A DNA stretch of 64,000 nucleotides, taken from NCBI GenBank assembly GCA_001986395.2, contig MQVO02000010.1, positions 372,001 to 436,000 of the forward strand. The letters are read 5' to 3'. Made by a program: the position numbers and the translations under genes. Origin of the DNA: Irpex lacteus. Its lineage: Eukaryota > Basidiomycota > Agaricomycetes > Polyporales > Irpicaceae. The notes under the pieces are model-generated. The model saw nothing but the letters and a program-made list of their open reading frames with translations. It had not been told where the DNA came from and made no database searches. Below are positions 34,608 through 46,570 of this stretch, one piece after another. Within the stretch, counting starts at the first letter, position 1; every line of letters begins with the position of its first letter.

Positions 34608-36412
34608 ATCGATGACCGAGGGAAGGGGAGGAACGACGAGAGATATGCGTAGATTTTGAAGGGGCGGAGAAAGCCTTAGACAAAGACTTAAGTATATGTG
34701 TGCGTGAGAGATACTAAGGGCTTTTAGTTCGCAAAAGTTTTCCCTGTCACATAACGTTTGAACCACTGAGATCATGAGAGTTCATCGAGAAGTCCAAATT
34801 GTCGAAGTCTAACTGTCGAAGTCCGAATTGTCTGACTTCAGCACAGCCACCTGCGATTAACGGTCGCGCATGTCTTGTTGTTCGTTATCGGCATGATGAC
34901 TAGCAATCGTCGGTGCTAGAAACGTCTTGCTGCTACTAGTTAGTCCACACACCTACCGATGAATGATTGGAAACTCACAGATTCGTAGAATCCGACATAA
35001 GTCTCCTGGTTCGTCGTCTTGCGTACTTCTTCTTGGGTCATGCTGTGGCATAGTGTATACAATTGGAAAACCAACAGAAAACATACCGCTGAGAGTCTAA
35101 GACCCTGTACCAGAGGCAGTTTGGATGGTGGTAGATGCTATTGATGTACAGCACGAATTTCCCGGCAGTGAAACCGACTAAAGGGCTTTTATGGGCGTGA
35201 TATCTATGTCCGATGTCGGAGATGACAGACGTTAATTATCGTTAATGTGATTCGTACTCCTCATTGGGCTTAGAGGTGTTGTTTTTCAGACTCTTCCAAT
35301 AGCTGAGATGGAACTCCATGCGCTGCCACAGCTTCAAGTCCGTCCCGATGGACGGACCAGTATGCACACCGACATGAACACGTTATTACGTGAGCGGCAT
35401 ATTTGAGGAAGATCTTCATGATCAACTCTAAAACTGACAAGAGCCCTCGCAGGCCGACATAGCCACCGAAAGCGAGATTGATGGTACCATGGTTCCTACG
35501 TCCCGAGTCACAGATACCAGTATAATATCCTCTATATTGGTTCTTATCAATGAAGACGCATTGCAACTGAACGTTGTTCTCTGAAAAGACGGACCTTTGC
35601 AAATACTTGAGCAGCTTAGGAGGCTATCAAAGCCAATGCACAGATGCGGCAGCTGGCGGTGCAACATTAAGTTCGAACGAGTTACTTACTTAAGCGCACA
35701 ATTTCACGCGGTCATATCGTATGTTTAGGGCAGGTAAATTCTGTTTGACTGACTAAAGTATATCAAAACCTGGCCTACGTTCGATATACATGAGTTATAC
35801 ATATGTCTGACTCTCGAGAGCCTGCGACGCTAACGACTCCACCACTGGAGCTTGAAGCTTGAAGGCCGAAGATATGAAGAGTTACCGCCAACCAAACGCC
35901 GGGTCCTCGACCCACTGCATCTAATTTCCGAAGTCCAACAGTAGTTCCCACTCTTCGATAAAGTACTTCAACAAGAGCGTGACACGACAGAAATAAAACA
36001 CACAGTCTAGCCTACTCTGGCCCTGGTTGGCACCGATACCTTCATATATTCATCCGCACTTTCACGTTCTACCCAGTCTATTGATATTAGTTTGCTTGAG
36101 TAATATAACCGATTTTTACAACGAACTCTGATTTTGTGATAGCAACCAGATATCAAGAGGACGAAAAACTAAAGCGAAAACAACACAGGGTACATGACGC
36201 AAGAAGATGGAGGGCGCGAGGGAGCGACAAATCTGAAGAGAAGACATCGATGAACACGAATAGCGAGAAGGCGAGTAGCACAAAGACAGACGTGCGACCA
36301 TTATTTTGAGGAGTATATAGGAGTGTATGTTATGAACTGGGACGAAGAAAAGAAGACACGATTCCATGCGGAAGCTCGGGCAAAAAGAAACTTGGAGTCA
36401 CCTACACCATGT
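34608..36412. other. Gene-poor region with a short degenerate tandem repeat
   Basis: 1.8 kb without a supportable gene. The promoter of the DUF2235 copy lies at its left end. At 34789-34832 three degenerate units of 14-15 bp (GAAGTCYRAMYTGTC type) stand head to tail. The rest shows only short, unsupported open frames. Confidence 0.5.
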
Positions 36413-37067
36413 TCACCGCGAGAGTCTCCTTCTGTGTATGGAGGCTGTGAGCAACTGCCACGCCTCTTTCAACAACCCGTCAAGACGATGAGTAATCCTA
36501 CGGGACTAAACCATGCAAGAATCACGAGAAAGAATAGATACCAGACCAATCAATCGTCTGCGTCAGCGTCGAAAGGGTCCATGAACATAGATGACCAGAA
36601 CTTACCTTTGCGACAAGGCCCATCCTGAATACTCTGCTGTATCCATATGCGTCATCTTCGGTATATTGATTGGCTGGGAATACGAAGTCTGGGTCGAACA
36701 AATATGTTGGCTCAAAGTTCTATCGTTACACGTATGACACATGAGTTATGCAGAGAGAAGCAGCACGCCACGCCACGCCACGTACCAAGAGCTGCGAAGA
36801 TCCCAAGTCCAACTCATCCAACTCATCATCTACGTCTAAGCAAAGGTCCAATGGCGATACCGGCTCAAACTAAATGGAATAAGCGACGGAGAAGTAAAAG
36901 TGGAACAAGCAGACACGACTTACCTCCTCGGGATACCAGGCGTCAGCGGGCACAAGAACTTGCGACGACGGCCAGAACAAGTATTCGTCGTAGTCATCGT
37001 CTACGTGGTCGTACTCGAGCTCAGGAGGAGCTCCAATGAGCCAGTAGTCCCCATGACAAGGGTACAT
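36413..37067 (-). CDS. Unrecognised small acidic protein, paralogue A
   Basis: Four exons (37067-36924, 36869-36786, 36719-36606, 36505-36413), all joined in phase 0, encode 144 aa. I do not recognise the family. Exon 1 is Tyr/Asp-rich with conserved MYPCHGDYW, APPELEYD and YLFWPSSQVLVPADAWYPEE. Exon 2 is acidic (DDELDELDLGSSQLL). Exon 3 has NFEPTYLFDPDFVFP and AYGYSRVFRMGL. Exon 4 is a basic amphipathic helix with a single Trp, ending RRRLSR. There is no signal peptide, membrane helix or Cys pattern. An acidic body with a basic helical tail could be a protein-binding or regulatory peptide, but function is unknown. The paralogue at 54048-54719 has the same four exons; exon 3 (38 codons) and exon 4 (31 codons with stop) are equal in length. 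In exon 1, 39 of 48 aligned residues agree. This argues strongly that the gene is real. Confidence 0.82.
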
Positions 37068-37202
37068 GACGGAGCAGAGAAGCAGTGGCGGCTACACTGA
37101 GGCGTGTTTTGCTCCTGAGCACCTTGCAGACGTGAGACGTGTCAAAGTCGTGGGGAGAAGAGAGAACAGTGAGGCGGTGCTACAAGTAGAACATTAGCTG
37201 GG

Positions 37203-37210
37203 ATTTATTA
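37203..37210 (-). promoter_or_regulatory. TATA-like box of paralogue A
   Basis: TAATAAAT on the minus strand, about 140 bp before the start codon. It directly follows a CCCCGCCACT block that also precedes the TATA box of paralogue B. Confidence 0.45.
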
Positions 37211-37865
37211 GTGGCGGGGTCTTGCGGCTAGGGTGCGCGGACTACGCGAGATTGACCAGACTGTCGATCGGGGCGGCAAAAACGGGGACGAAAAACGCGT
37301 TATTTGCCTCAGAGCAGACTCAGCGGAAACCCGAAGCTGCAACCAGGTTCCCGAACAGATAGCCGTGGATGTGTGCCGGGTTTTACGGCATCGTTGGCTC
37401 TATTGTTCATTGTGCGTTCTGTGAGATGGGAGTGGTAGGGTCGAATTAGCGGAAAGATGGTGCCAAAAGAGGCAATTGATGGCTAAGGAACTGTTGACTC
37501 GCTGTGTGGCGGAACCGGTGAAAGATTCCTGAGATCCAGACTGTTCCGGCGCTGGTTTCGAAGTTGTCGACCACAACCATCTAGGACGCAAGTAGCATCA
37601 CGTCGGTGGTGAAGAGGCGAGAAGAGGAATTGTAATCTCTCGCGGAGTTTGCTGACGGGCACCATTTCTAGGCCGAACCATCCTGGTGGTAAGGTCGACC
37701 ACGTTGAACCTCCTTCTCCAGACTTGAAGGGGTTGCGCCCGGAATGAACTGGCCTACGAGATGTGTTGGAGAAAAATAAATACAGTAAGTAATATCTGTG
37801 CGCATGGTTGTAGGCTCGTCACTTGTCCAGCTTCTCCTCTGGACTTGGGCAATCGCGTCACTGCT

Positions 37866-37914
37866 CACGGTCACGCGTTTTGTCACGCATAATGTGACAT
37901 AACGTGTGACCGTG
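37866..37914. promoter_or_regulatory. Dyad-symmetric GTCAC/GTGAC element, copy A
   Basis: The outer arms CACGGTCAC and GTGACCGTG are perfect reverse complements. Inside, two GTCAC (from 37870 and 37882) face two GTGAC (from 37894 and 37906), all spaced 12 bp. It lies about 800 bp upstream of the start of paralogue A. It may be a dimeric transcription-factor site or a hairpin; the role is inferred only from its conservation with 53129-53181. Confidence 0.55.
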
Positions 37915-39384
37915 ATAATACACGTGGCCAGCATCGCGAGTTCCAACTTGCAGCAGGCTACAGATGTCAAGCACATCCCCATCTGGGGAGGAACTCCGCC
38001 ACTTCAGGGTCTGGATATGGGGCCTGTGCGAGAATTCCAAGTTCTTCTTCCCCTGAATCTGAACCATTGAGATGGCCGTGGCCGCCAGCAATGACCGCGC
38101 TCAAGAATCGTCGACCACGGCGATGGAGGACACAGTACCTTGACACAAAGAGATCTGACCATGCGCGAGTTGAATCTGCGATGGAACAGACATTAGCAAA
38201 CCGCGTTAACTAGAAAAAAATACGAATTACTTCAAGCTCACGGGCCTACGTCTTGAAGCCACCCATCGGAGCGATTCCAACAGGGCATTGTGAATAGCTG
38301 CGAATTGCACGTTGTTGACCTTGCAGGAATCTACAAAAGCCCTGTATTCAAAATCAGGAAGATCTCCACCGCAATTTCCACCGCTGTGGACCTTTCGTCT
38401 CGTCGCCAGGACTCGAGATCTTCTGCAAAAAGTATGCGTCCAGTCGAGTGTAGTGACGGAGTGACCTTACCGACGCGCACAACATGCTACAGGAACCATT
38501 GATTTTACAAGCCATGTGAAGACTCTACTATTACCTCAAAAATTGGCTTGTCCTATCTCATATAACTCCTCTCACACTCTCTCCTCGCAAGGTCCTATGG
38601 AATCGTCGCAGCCACTAAGCCTGGAGTAGAGATTTTTAGTGCTTGCAGTAGGATGTACGACCAGAATCCAGCACATATGTCGTAGCAGAACTAGGCGTAG
38701 GTGTCACCGTGAATATATGACTTCCGCACAGAGTTCAGTGGCCCCCGAGGCCAGTTCATTGAAATCAAGGGCAGTATGAGTGTCGAGTCGAGGGCGAGGA
38801 GACTAGAGAGTCTGCATTGAGACAAGCAGGAAGAGGCCGTATCGGCCGATTTATCGCAGTTTATTTCACCGTCTACCCGGGAGACGTGTTCACGGTAGCA
38901 GACCCATGCAGAAGACAAAAACAAGCGCGACGAAGGAGCTTCGTAGACAGCGACTCATAGGAGCACTGGTAGAGTTCGAGATGGACGACGGGTTTCAAGA
39001 CGAGGTCGCCGCAAGGTTACGAGACGTATGGTCAAATTCCGATGGGATCGATGATCGAGCGGTTCGGAAAATGACCTTTCCCTGCGTATACTTACGTACC
39101 TGTCCGCCATAATCATGGAGAAATTAATCATTACCAACTTGAACTCCCACAGACAGTGAACTCTCTGTAGTATGTTAAAATATATTGAGAGGCCCGACCA
39201 CGACGATAGCAAGCAATCCACGCAGCTGCCGCACCACGTTCAATGGAAGCTCTCCGAAAAGACATAATCTATTCGGATTCCTCGTCATCAAGGAGGTACG
39301 ACTGATCCGAAAGCGGCTGGGGACGAGCCTACGTATATGTGGGCACTCTGGTAACCGCCTAACATCGTACAGAAATTTCCACCT
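37915..39384. other. Intergenic region, no gene seen
   Basis: About 1.5 kb between the dyad element and the F-box gene's stop. Only short scattered frames on both strands, none with support. Confidence 0.45.
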
Positions 39385-40741
39385 CTACTCGGCCCGGGTC
39401 TTCTCCTCGTATTTCACCTCCACTTTTACTTTTCCCACCATTCTCAAAGTGTACAATTCCCGGAACAAAAAGTCCTCGACCGTTATGCGGTTATCGCGGA
39501 AGTATGACTCGGAGCCAGAGAAGAGGTGAAAGACGAGGTTGAGGTTCTTAAGGACAGGGAACATATCCTCGTGCGATAGAAGGTTGCCTAATCCCACCAG
39601 GCCCAACAGGGATACTCGTGTAAGCTTGTCGGGGTCGTTGCCACTCATCTTCGTATGTATCTCGATTCTTGTCAAGACCTGGGATTTCATGGACGACAGG
39701 ATCATGAGGACGTGGTTGAGGAAGTGAAACGAGCATTCGTAGAATCCAACTTGTTCGATCCTGGTACATGTGGCCAGGTCCGGGGCAGCGAATCTGCGAT
39801 CAACGAGCTCCTCGGCAGTCTTAGAAAAACAAAACGGTGAAGCGAGTCAGGATAGACAACTTGCATGCGCGATTAACAAGACGTACCAGTGACGGATCTC
39901 CAAAGTATTGAGCACCTACGAACGCGATGACCCGCAAATTTGGGCCAAAGGATCCTAGAGCACTACACGTTGGACGCCTCTTGCTCACAAACTGGAGCGC
40001 ATATCCGAAAGCTACTTCGACATGGCTGCCGTTTAGCCAAGTAGCGAAAGCGTCCAGTTCGCAGGTCGGAGAGTTGCAAGACACCGTGAGTTCCGTGTGC
40101 GGAAGGATTACCCACCGCAGAGTATTCGGCACAGGACGGTCACATGCGCTGAGGGGGGCTAGTCGCCTGAAGTCGCATACTCTGAGATCCACCTTCTCTA
40201 AGTATGGAAACAGGAAAATATATCGAAGAACGTCGTCGAGCTGGCGAACCTCCCATCGCCATGATATGGTGACATCGGTGATCTGTGTTGCGCTTTGCTG
40301 AACGAAAGCTTGGAACTCGGGTACCGCCAGCCAGCTTTCGTATCCATCCGGCGGAGCGTCGCAAAACTTTAGATGCCTTGGGTACCTCCATAGTTCGCCC
40401 TCGAATGGTTGTCCTGAGTTACTCTTGCGTGTGTACATTTCAAAAGTTTCGCGGTAGTCCTTATGACGGATCCGTATGTCACGATGTAGCAACTGCTGCG
40501 CACTGGGTCGCCAACCTCGGCAGACAAGAGCGCATGATTTGAGTTGGACATGGTACTCCTCTCGCGGCTTTTCGTCGATTTGTTGTAGTATCGTAGCGAT
40601 GACTTCCTGTGGAAGCCTTGGTAGCTTCTTGGCCTGCGGCAGAGGTTGAGCATCTCCACGATGGTTATAGCACAGTAACACACGTACCTGGGCAGTGGAC
40701 ATGGAGAGAAGACGTGTATCGATGCCTTCTCGTGGGTCCAT
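39385..40741 (-). CDS. F-box-like protein
   Basis: Three exons (40741-40688, 40633-39887, 39819-39385) give 411 aa. The F-box-like region sits right after the short first exon: KKLPRLPQEVIATILQQID, then LKSCALVCRGWRPSAQQLLHRDI. This is the typical basidiomycete pattern (LPxEVIxxIL, CxLVCRxW, AQxLLxRxI). The remainder has loose leucine-rich strands (YLEKVDLRVCDFRRL, NTLRWVILPHTEL, NLRVIAFVGAQYF), as in substrate-recognition halves of this family, and ends in a charged tail. The start MDPREGIDTRL is chosen over the long upstream open frame, which lacks homology. Intron 1 (54 nt) has no stop and is a multiple of three, so a retained form would stay in frame. It is head-to-head with DUF2235 copy 2. 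Confidence 0.72.
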
Positions 40742-41726
40742 CGAAAAGGTGAAGCGGAAACCCGAATGGATTGGGAACGATACCAGTGGCATCTCGAAAA
40801 CGCGCAGACTTAAGCAGGGAAGGAGCCGTAATGTGACCTTATATACTCTTGCCTCACTGCATAACACGTTGCGTTGAAGAAAAGGCCATACACTGCGTGT
40901 GCCTGAAACAATATAATAAGGAGGCCAAAGCAACGGGCGGACGTCCAATTCATTGTAGAAGTGTGTCGTTATGGCTGTATGAGGAATGGCACACGTCAGT
41001 GTGCATTTGGCCTTAGTAGAGCAGTCGCAGGCCATTCACAGTTGTTGATATTCATGAGGCGTATGCGATGGCCAAGCTAAAGGCCCTGTTGGCCATCTCG
41101 ATGCCATGTCCATTCGATTTGCTCTCTGACAGATATCGGAGTTTTCGCTGGCAATGCGGAGTACCGTAGCCCTGAAATCGATGAGGTCGCATGGCAGATG
41201 AATCGTATATGGGCGTACCGCGCGCGAGTGGGATGATTAGAGTGAGCTCGTTCACGTCAAACCACTACTAAGCAAAACAAAATGCTATGGTGTTCGAGTT
41301 GATTGAGTAAGATGGAGGTGTCTTCAAGTTTTGCGACTGACTTACCGTATTATCCTCTGCAACGTGATAGCCAGTGAATATTCTACGCTTACCAATACCA
41401 CAGCCATATAACTATGATATACACGAGCTTTAGGCGTTTTGGTCGACGAAGTGTCTTTGCAAGATGATACCACTGTTGGTTTGAGATCTGAGAGACGCGG
41501 TGATCTCGACACCCGCCAAGCTGTTGCCATCAACTGATCGGCGTACAGTTCCGAATCGGGCATTCGAAGAGTTGACTTCTAACTTCAACCACGTCTTCGA
41601 ACTCACGCGAGAAATCACTGTCACGTCCGTTTCTGAACATGTCCAGATTTGGAACAGGATATATAAGCTATCGACACCCCCGTAAATCTGTTCAACACGT
41701 TTGTCCCCCTCCACGACGTCGTCGGC
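40742..41726. other. Divergent intergenic region, F-box / DUF2235 copy 2
   Basis: About 985 bp between two head-to-head starts, expected to hold both promoters. A TATATAAG-like sequence at about 41660-41667 lies some 65 bp before the DUF2235 ATG. No gene was seen. Confidence 0.45.
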
Positions 41727-44103
41727 ATGTCGCCCGTACCCGTTGGCCCCCAGCCGCCGCCGTCTATCCCGCCAACGACGTCAGAGAGCATCTCTGACTC
41801 TATGATCCCCGCAATCAGCCACGAGCCCATTTCAGATGAACGACTTGTACCGACCCTCGCTCTGGTTCCCCAGACTCCAATGCAGAGCTCGGGCGCGACC
41901 GTTGGCATCGATGGAGACTTAGAGCCCGGTCAACTACGTTCCCTACCATCATGCATTCCTGCTCCACCACCTCCTGGCTCTGGGGATGCGTTGCTCCCTA
42001 GAACACTAGTATTGTGCTTTGATGGGACAGGGGACCAGTTCGACACAGATGTAAGCATCGCGATCCCGAACTAATATCTAACAGAAGAATAAACTCGCCT
42101 TGTGGTTCGCAGAACTCGAACGTCGTGCACTTCTTCTCTATGTTGAAGAAAGACGACAGGAGACAGCAAATGGTGTACTACCAGGTACGCATCCGCTCAT
42201 GCTTTTTGACTGTTGTGGATCTACGCGCTCACGGTCACGGTAGGCAGGAATTGGGACATACACCGCACCGCGCTTTGCCACACCTAGCACATCTAAGGTG
42301 TCTAAGCTACTGGACGAAATGGTAGCATGGAACCTTCATACGCACGTAAAGGGTAAATTCTTTATCTCACACACACTTGCATATTGTCACATTATGTTTT
42401 TACAGATGGATACGAGTTCCTTATGCAAAACTGTATGTAGTCGCCACGTATTACGCGGGATCATTTACTGAAGAGTATTTCGATATAGACGAAGCAGGCG
42501 ACAAAATCTGCATCTTTGGCTTCTCTAGAGGCGCATACACGGCTCGTGCTCTGGCCGGAATGATACACAAGGTTTGCATTCTATCACGTGTGGTTCATAC
42601 TGCCTCTTAAATGGTACTCACTACACTCGAAGGTTGGTCTTCTCCCAGCGTCCAATCTTCAACAGGTCCCTTTTGCATACAAGATGTATAAGGATGGCAC
42701 TCGTTCTGGATGGTCACAATCTACCGCGTTCAAGAAGACTTTCTCCATGGACGTCGATGTCGAGTTCATCGGTGTATGGGATACCGTTAGCTCCGTTGGT
42801 CTCATCGGAAAGCGCTTGCCCTTCACTACGAGCAACACTTGCGTGAGGTACTTCAGGCATGCGATTAGTCTAGATGAGAGGAGAGCCAAGTTTCGTCAGA
42901 ATAGTTGGAACTATCCGAGCGCAAGCGAGAAAGAACTAGGAGTACAAGCAGGGGAGATGCCAAAGGCCGGCCTAGACATTCAGAGCACTCCAAAGGTTAA
43001 GCAGAAGAAGAGGTTCCCATCCACGCATAAGGGAGTCAAAGTCAAGATTGAGGTCGACCCTAAAAGTTCGCCTGATCAAGATGAGATGGAGCAACGGTTT
43101 TCGAGGATGGATCCCCAACCTGCCATTGAGACAGACGTCCTAGAAGTTTGGTTTGCTGGTTGTCATTGCGGTATGTGTGCGCAGTTTTGTCTCAGTATTT
43201 GTTGTGACGTCAAACTACGCAGACGTGGGTGGCGGATCTGTACCGAACGACACCCGCCATAACCTTGCACGTATCCCGCTACGTTGGATGATCCGACAAT
43301 GTTTCCTTGCGAACACTGGCATTCGGTTTCATGCCGAGCTTTTGCGTACGGTTGGCCTTGACCCTGACTCGCTGTATCCTGTCGTAAAATTTCGACCGCC
43401 GCCAATTTACGCCACCCCCTCTGTACCACGAGACTACGCGAAGGAGAAAGCGAAGACGGCGTGGCGCATGGCAACTCTTAAGTTTTCTCCTCTGATCAAG
43501 TCGTCCGCGTCTCCACAGTCTGGTAACAAGCTCAGGAAACGAGCATCTGCTGATAGACCCATGGACGAGAAGACCCCCACGAAGAAGCCTACTCGTGCAG
43601 CTGGACTCGGTGTCCTACCTTCTTCTACCTCTGGCTCTCTCAACGACTCTGGGTCCGACATCCAAGCGGTGACCGACGGCGTCGCATCGTCTAGTAAACT
43701 CTTGTCAGAAGAGGAGGAAGATCTGGATGACGCGCTCAGCCCCGTTTACGACCAACTCGAGAAGAAGAAATGGTGGTGGTTCCTCGAACTGCTACCCGTG
43801 AGGCACCGTGTGCAGCGGGCAGATGCCAGTTGGAGACATGAAATAACGTGCGTGTATAACCTGTATCAATCATCTCTGTGTCACATTTACTTATGCTCCA
43901 TGCCGCTCTATTTTCTCTTCGTCGTCAGTATGAATCTTGGCAAAGGACGCAAAGCCATACAGCATGGCCGACCAGAGATCAACATCCATCGCAGCGTCAA
44001 GATTCGTATGGACGCGCATGCGAGCCAAGTCGTTGGCAGCCAAGGAAAGACGTACTCGCCGCAGGCGGACTTTCGGGGTGCTCACCCAACGTGGGTCGAT
44101 TGA
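41727..44103 (+). CDS. DUF2235 alpha/beta-hydrolase-like protein, copy 2
   Basis: Paralogue of 32694-34607 on the opposite strand. Exon 1 (41727-42050) has a long Pro/Ser-rich leader before TLVLCFDGTGDQFDTD. Exon 2 (42113-42184) is again 24 codons, at the same place as in copy 1. Later exons carry GIGTYTAPRF, GYEFLMQN, the nucleophile elbow GFSRGAYTARALAGM, FIGVWDTVSSVGL, FRHAISLDERR, VWFAGCHC, DVGGGSVPN and IPLRWMIRQCF. A long Lys/Ser-rich, presumably disordered insertion lies near 43440-43760. The end (LGKGRKAIQHGRPEINIHRSV, then VKIRMD) parallels the INRGKGRK..HQSVK tail of copy 1. No signal peptide was seen, so the protein is probably cytosolic. Substrate unknown. Shared intron positions show descent from one spliced ancestor, not retroposition. 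Confidence 0.88.
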
Positions 44104-44836
44104 TTGGGAAGAGGACGGTACTCGAAGATTACAGCGCACTTTGTTCCAGTCTTGGTCGACGATATTTCTGGTTTCTTGCCTTCGCATCCGGACTCTTGGT
44201 TTCTCTGTGGTCTCTCCTGGCTCGACACCTCATTAACGGCGTATTCTGCCTGTTCGCCGATGACGATCTCTTCTTGGAGCAACATCAACTGGTGTAACCG
44301 TGCACTGTCCTTGGAACCCTTATCTCGAAAGAGCACCTCGCTCTCAGCACCATCGCATTGCAATATCGGCTTTCTCTTGGACAACCCAACCCCCGAGTCA
44401 TTCCTTTATGCAAGCTCAGAACTGTTTCTCCGTTACTATTGTCTCCCCTGCATGTTTGTGTAATAAACGATGCATAACATCCCGTACCATGACTCGAAAG
44501 TTCACCACACAAGTTTGCGTTATCTGGACCACACCAGAGTGCTCAGACGTAGATGGTGTGCCATAGCGTGACATGATATTGATTCAATCATTCTCGTTTG
44601 GCGTAGTACTACCCGAGTACATGACAATAGTACGGCTATTTACTTGAACACGACCAGCGTAGAACTGCACAAATTTCCGGATGAAAAGGAGAAGAGATGT
44701 AAAGCAGAACAAAAGCAAAAAGTACACCGAAAAAGAGCGGAAATGGCAGCTTGAGATTATGTCTCAAGGCTGTAGGAAGAAACCGATATGATACAAAAGG
44801 TATTCTCGAATATATCACCACATGTTTAATAGCGAC
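44104..44836. other. Intergenic region, no gene seen
   Basis: About 730 bp between convergent genes. Short frames only. Confidence 0.5.
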
Positions 44837-45772
44837 CTAAAATCCCTCGAGTGCCGGGGAGAAGATGTTCTCTCTGGACTGCGTGAATGTTATCGACGGA
44901 CGCTTGTTTGAGCGTACAAGTGTAGGACGCCCCATGTCCTCGATACCCTTAGCGTTCCCCGAGCTCTCGTGATGTGACCGCGATGAGGCAGATGGGTCAA
45001 CAATTGATACCGAGGCGGGAAGCTGCGTATCTGGCGGGGTTGTCACGCTCTCGTCGTCTGACGAATCGATGTCCGAGTCGTACTCGTCAGCGGCGTAGGA
45101 GTCGTGAACGAGAAGTGGAGGAGAGAACTGGGAATCGTCGACGGGTATGGGCTCGGGCTCGCATGCCTCGTACGCGCGAGGATGGAAATAGCTCCCCTTG
45201 ATGTGCTCTGCTTTGTCGGCGGACCGGCGAGCTCGACCACGACCGCGCTCGGGCTTCTCTACCTCGAAGTCAGCGGGAGGAGAATAGAGTTTACGCGATC
45301 CTCGCTGAGGAAGTGCGCAGTAATTCGGAGAGATAACGATGGGTTTGCGGTCGTATGTCTGTGGGGAGTGTACAGGGTGGGTAGAAGCGACCATGGATGG
45401 TGTCGGAGGGAAGTGTACACGCGGAGACATGATTCTCGCGCACGTCGCGAAGGGAAGCGGCTGCTGCTGCTGGTTCGTCTGTTTATCATGTTTATCAGAC
45501 GAGAAGAGTCGCTTGAGGATGGGGCGAGGGTGCGGAGACATTGTGATGGTTGTCGGAATTCGTCCTCGGAGATACGGTAGTAGACTTTGATGCTCTGATT
45601 GACAATGACAGGTCGGGAGCGAAAGGTACGACGGTGGGGATGAGGTACGAGTGGACAACGGAGGAGTCGAGGGGACGACGTGGTAAACTGGATAGTTTGC
45701 TGGCGAAGCCCTGCGAGAACCATTAGCCTCTGTCTGTCTGTACTTATAGGGACTAGGAAAGGGCGAGGACAT
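44837..45772 (-). CDS. Unknown Pro/Ser-rich protein with acidic C-terminal half
   Basis: One open frame of 311 aa with an ATG start (MSSPFPSPYKYRQTE). I do not recognise a named domain. It is Ser/Pro/His-rich at the N-terminus. Short motif-like islands follow: MSPHPRPILKRLF, then PRVHFPPTPSMV, YDRKPIVISPN and SYFHPRAYEACEPEPIPVDD. An acidic Asp/Ser block (YDSDIDSSDDESV) comes next, and the end is RENIFSPALEGF. Islands of conserved-looking sequence in a disordered chain suggest docking or phosphorylation sites; PRVHFPPTP could be a phosphatase-1-type RVxF site. These readings are inference. A small intron near the LPTCHCQSEHQ stretch cannot be excluded. Confidence 0.65.
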   Translation of the reverse strand: MSSPFPSPYKYRQTEANGSRRASPANYPVYHVVPSTPPLSTRTSSPPSYLSLPTCHCQSEHQSLLPYLRGRIPTTITMSPHPRPILKRLFSSDKHDKQTNQQQQPLPFATCARIMSPRVHFPPTPSMVASTHPVHSPQTYDRKPIVISPNYCALPQRGSRKLYSPPADFEVEKPERGRGRARRSADKAEHIKGSYFHPRAYEACEPEPIPVDDSQFSPPLLVHDSYAADEYDSDIDSSDDESVTTPPDTQLPASVSIVDPSASSRSHHESSGNAKGIEDMGRPTLVRSNKRPSITFTQSRENIFSPALEGF

Positions 45773-46570
45773 GCGCTAATGAGCTCATGCACCACTTTGA
45801 GCAGTAAGCACGATGTCCAACGAATTTGATCGTGTGGGTCCCACTCGATTTCATAACGCGCACGGAACGATCGGCGAAGACTAGTTCAGTAAAAGCTCTT
45901 TCCCTTGTTTCGAAAAACATGGCCCTGCTCCTTAACACGTGGTTGAAGGCCACACCACCCGACGCAACGACTGTGCTTTCTGTTCACTCATGGTACTGTC
46001 GACGTTTGGGGATGAGGGATTATGGGACATCTAGGAGTCAAGATATTGCTCACCTGCGTCTTTGCTGTGGGGGCGATCACAGCGCTGACAATACCGGTGT
46101 CGCTGTGTACCATAGTACTCCTAAGGGTACACATCGGGACTAGCTTCCTGGCTGCGGGAGTTTAGCATAGACTCTTTACCCCACAATGCCGAAAGGTCGT
46201 GGGCCGGCCAGCATGAGCTGATTAATGGAGATGACCTGCAGATTGAATTCAGAACCCATATAAACACACGGACGTCGCCAGCAGATGATGTCAAGTCCCA
46301 CACTTAGCAAGCCCTTATCGATTCAGCTGTCGACCGGGCTATTGGACGCACGTATACAGACAAGCTTGCCCAAACGTAATAGAAGGATGTGATCGATGCA
46401 TGAGATAAGTTGTAAGACAATGATGATGGTAGCGCGGATGCGCAGAATTAAGAGGGACCGAGTGATGAGAGAGATCCTTGCGTCAGACTGTCTGTGGAGA
46501 CGGCGATTGTAGGCTGAGTGTAACTGATGGAAGAGAAACGCAATGAGAACGTAAAAGGCAAAGATCACCC
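45773..46570. other. Intergenic region, no gene seen
   Basis: About 800 bp. It should contain the promoter of the 45772 gene and the 3' UTR of the lipase gene; nothing else was recognised. Confidence 0.5.

Larger units (their letters stand above)
36413..37914 (-). repeat. Segmental duplication arm A (gene, promoter, dyad element)
   Basis: Read on the minus strand, this arm matches 53129-54719 on the plus strand in the order dyad element, promoter, gene. Similarity is clear in the coding exons, in the proximal promoter (37190-37400 against about 53640-53900; for example CAATGAACARTARAGCC and CAAGACCCCGCCAC) and in the dyad. In between it is patchy. The two arms are inverted relative to each other and about 15 kb apart. 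Confidence 0.65.
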
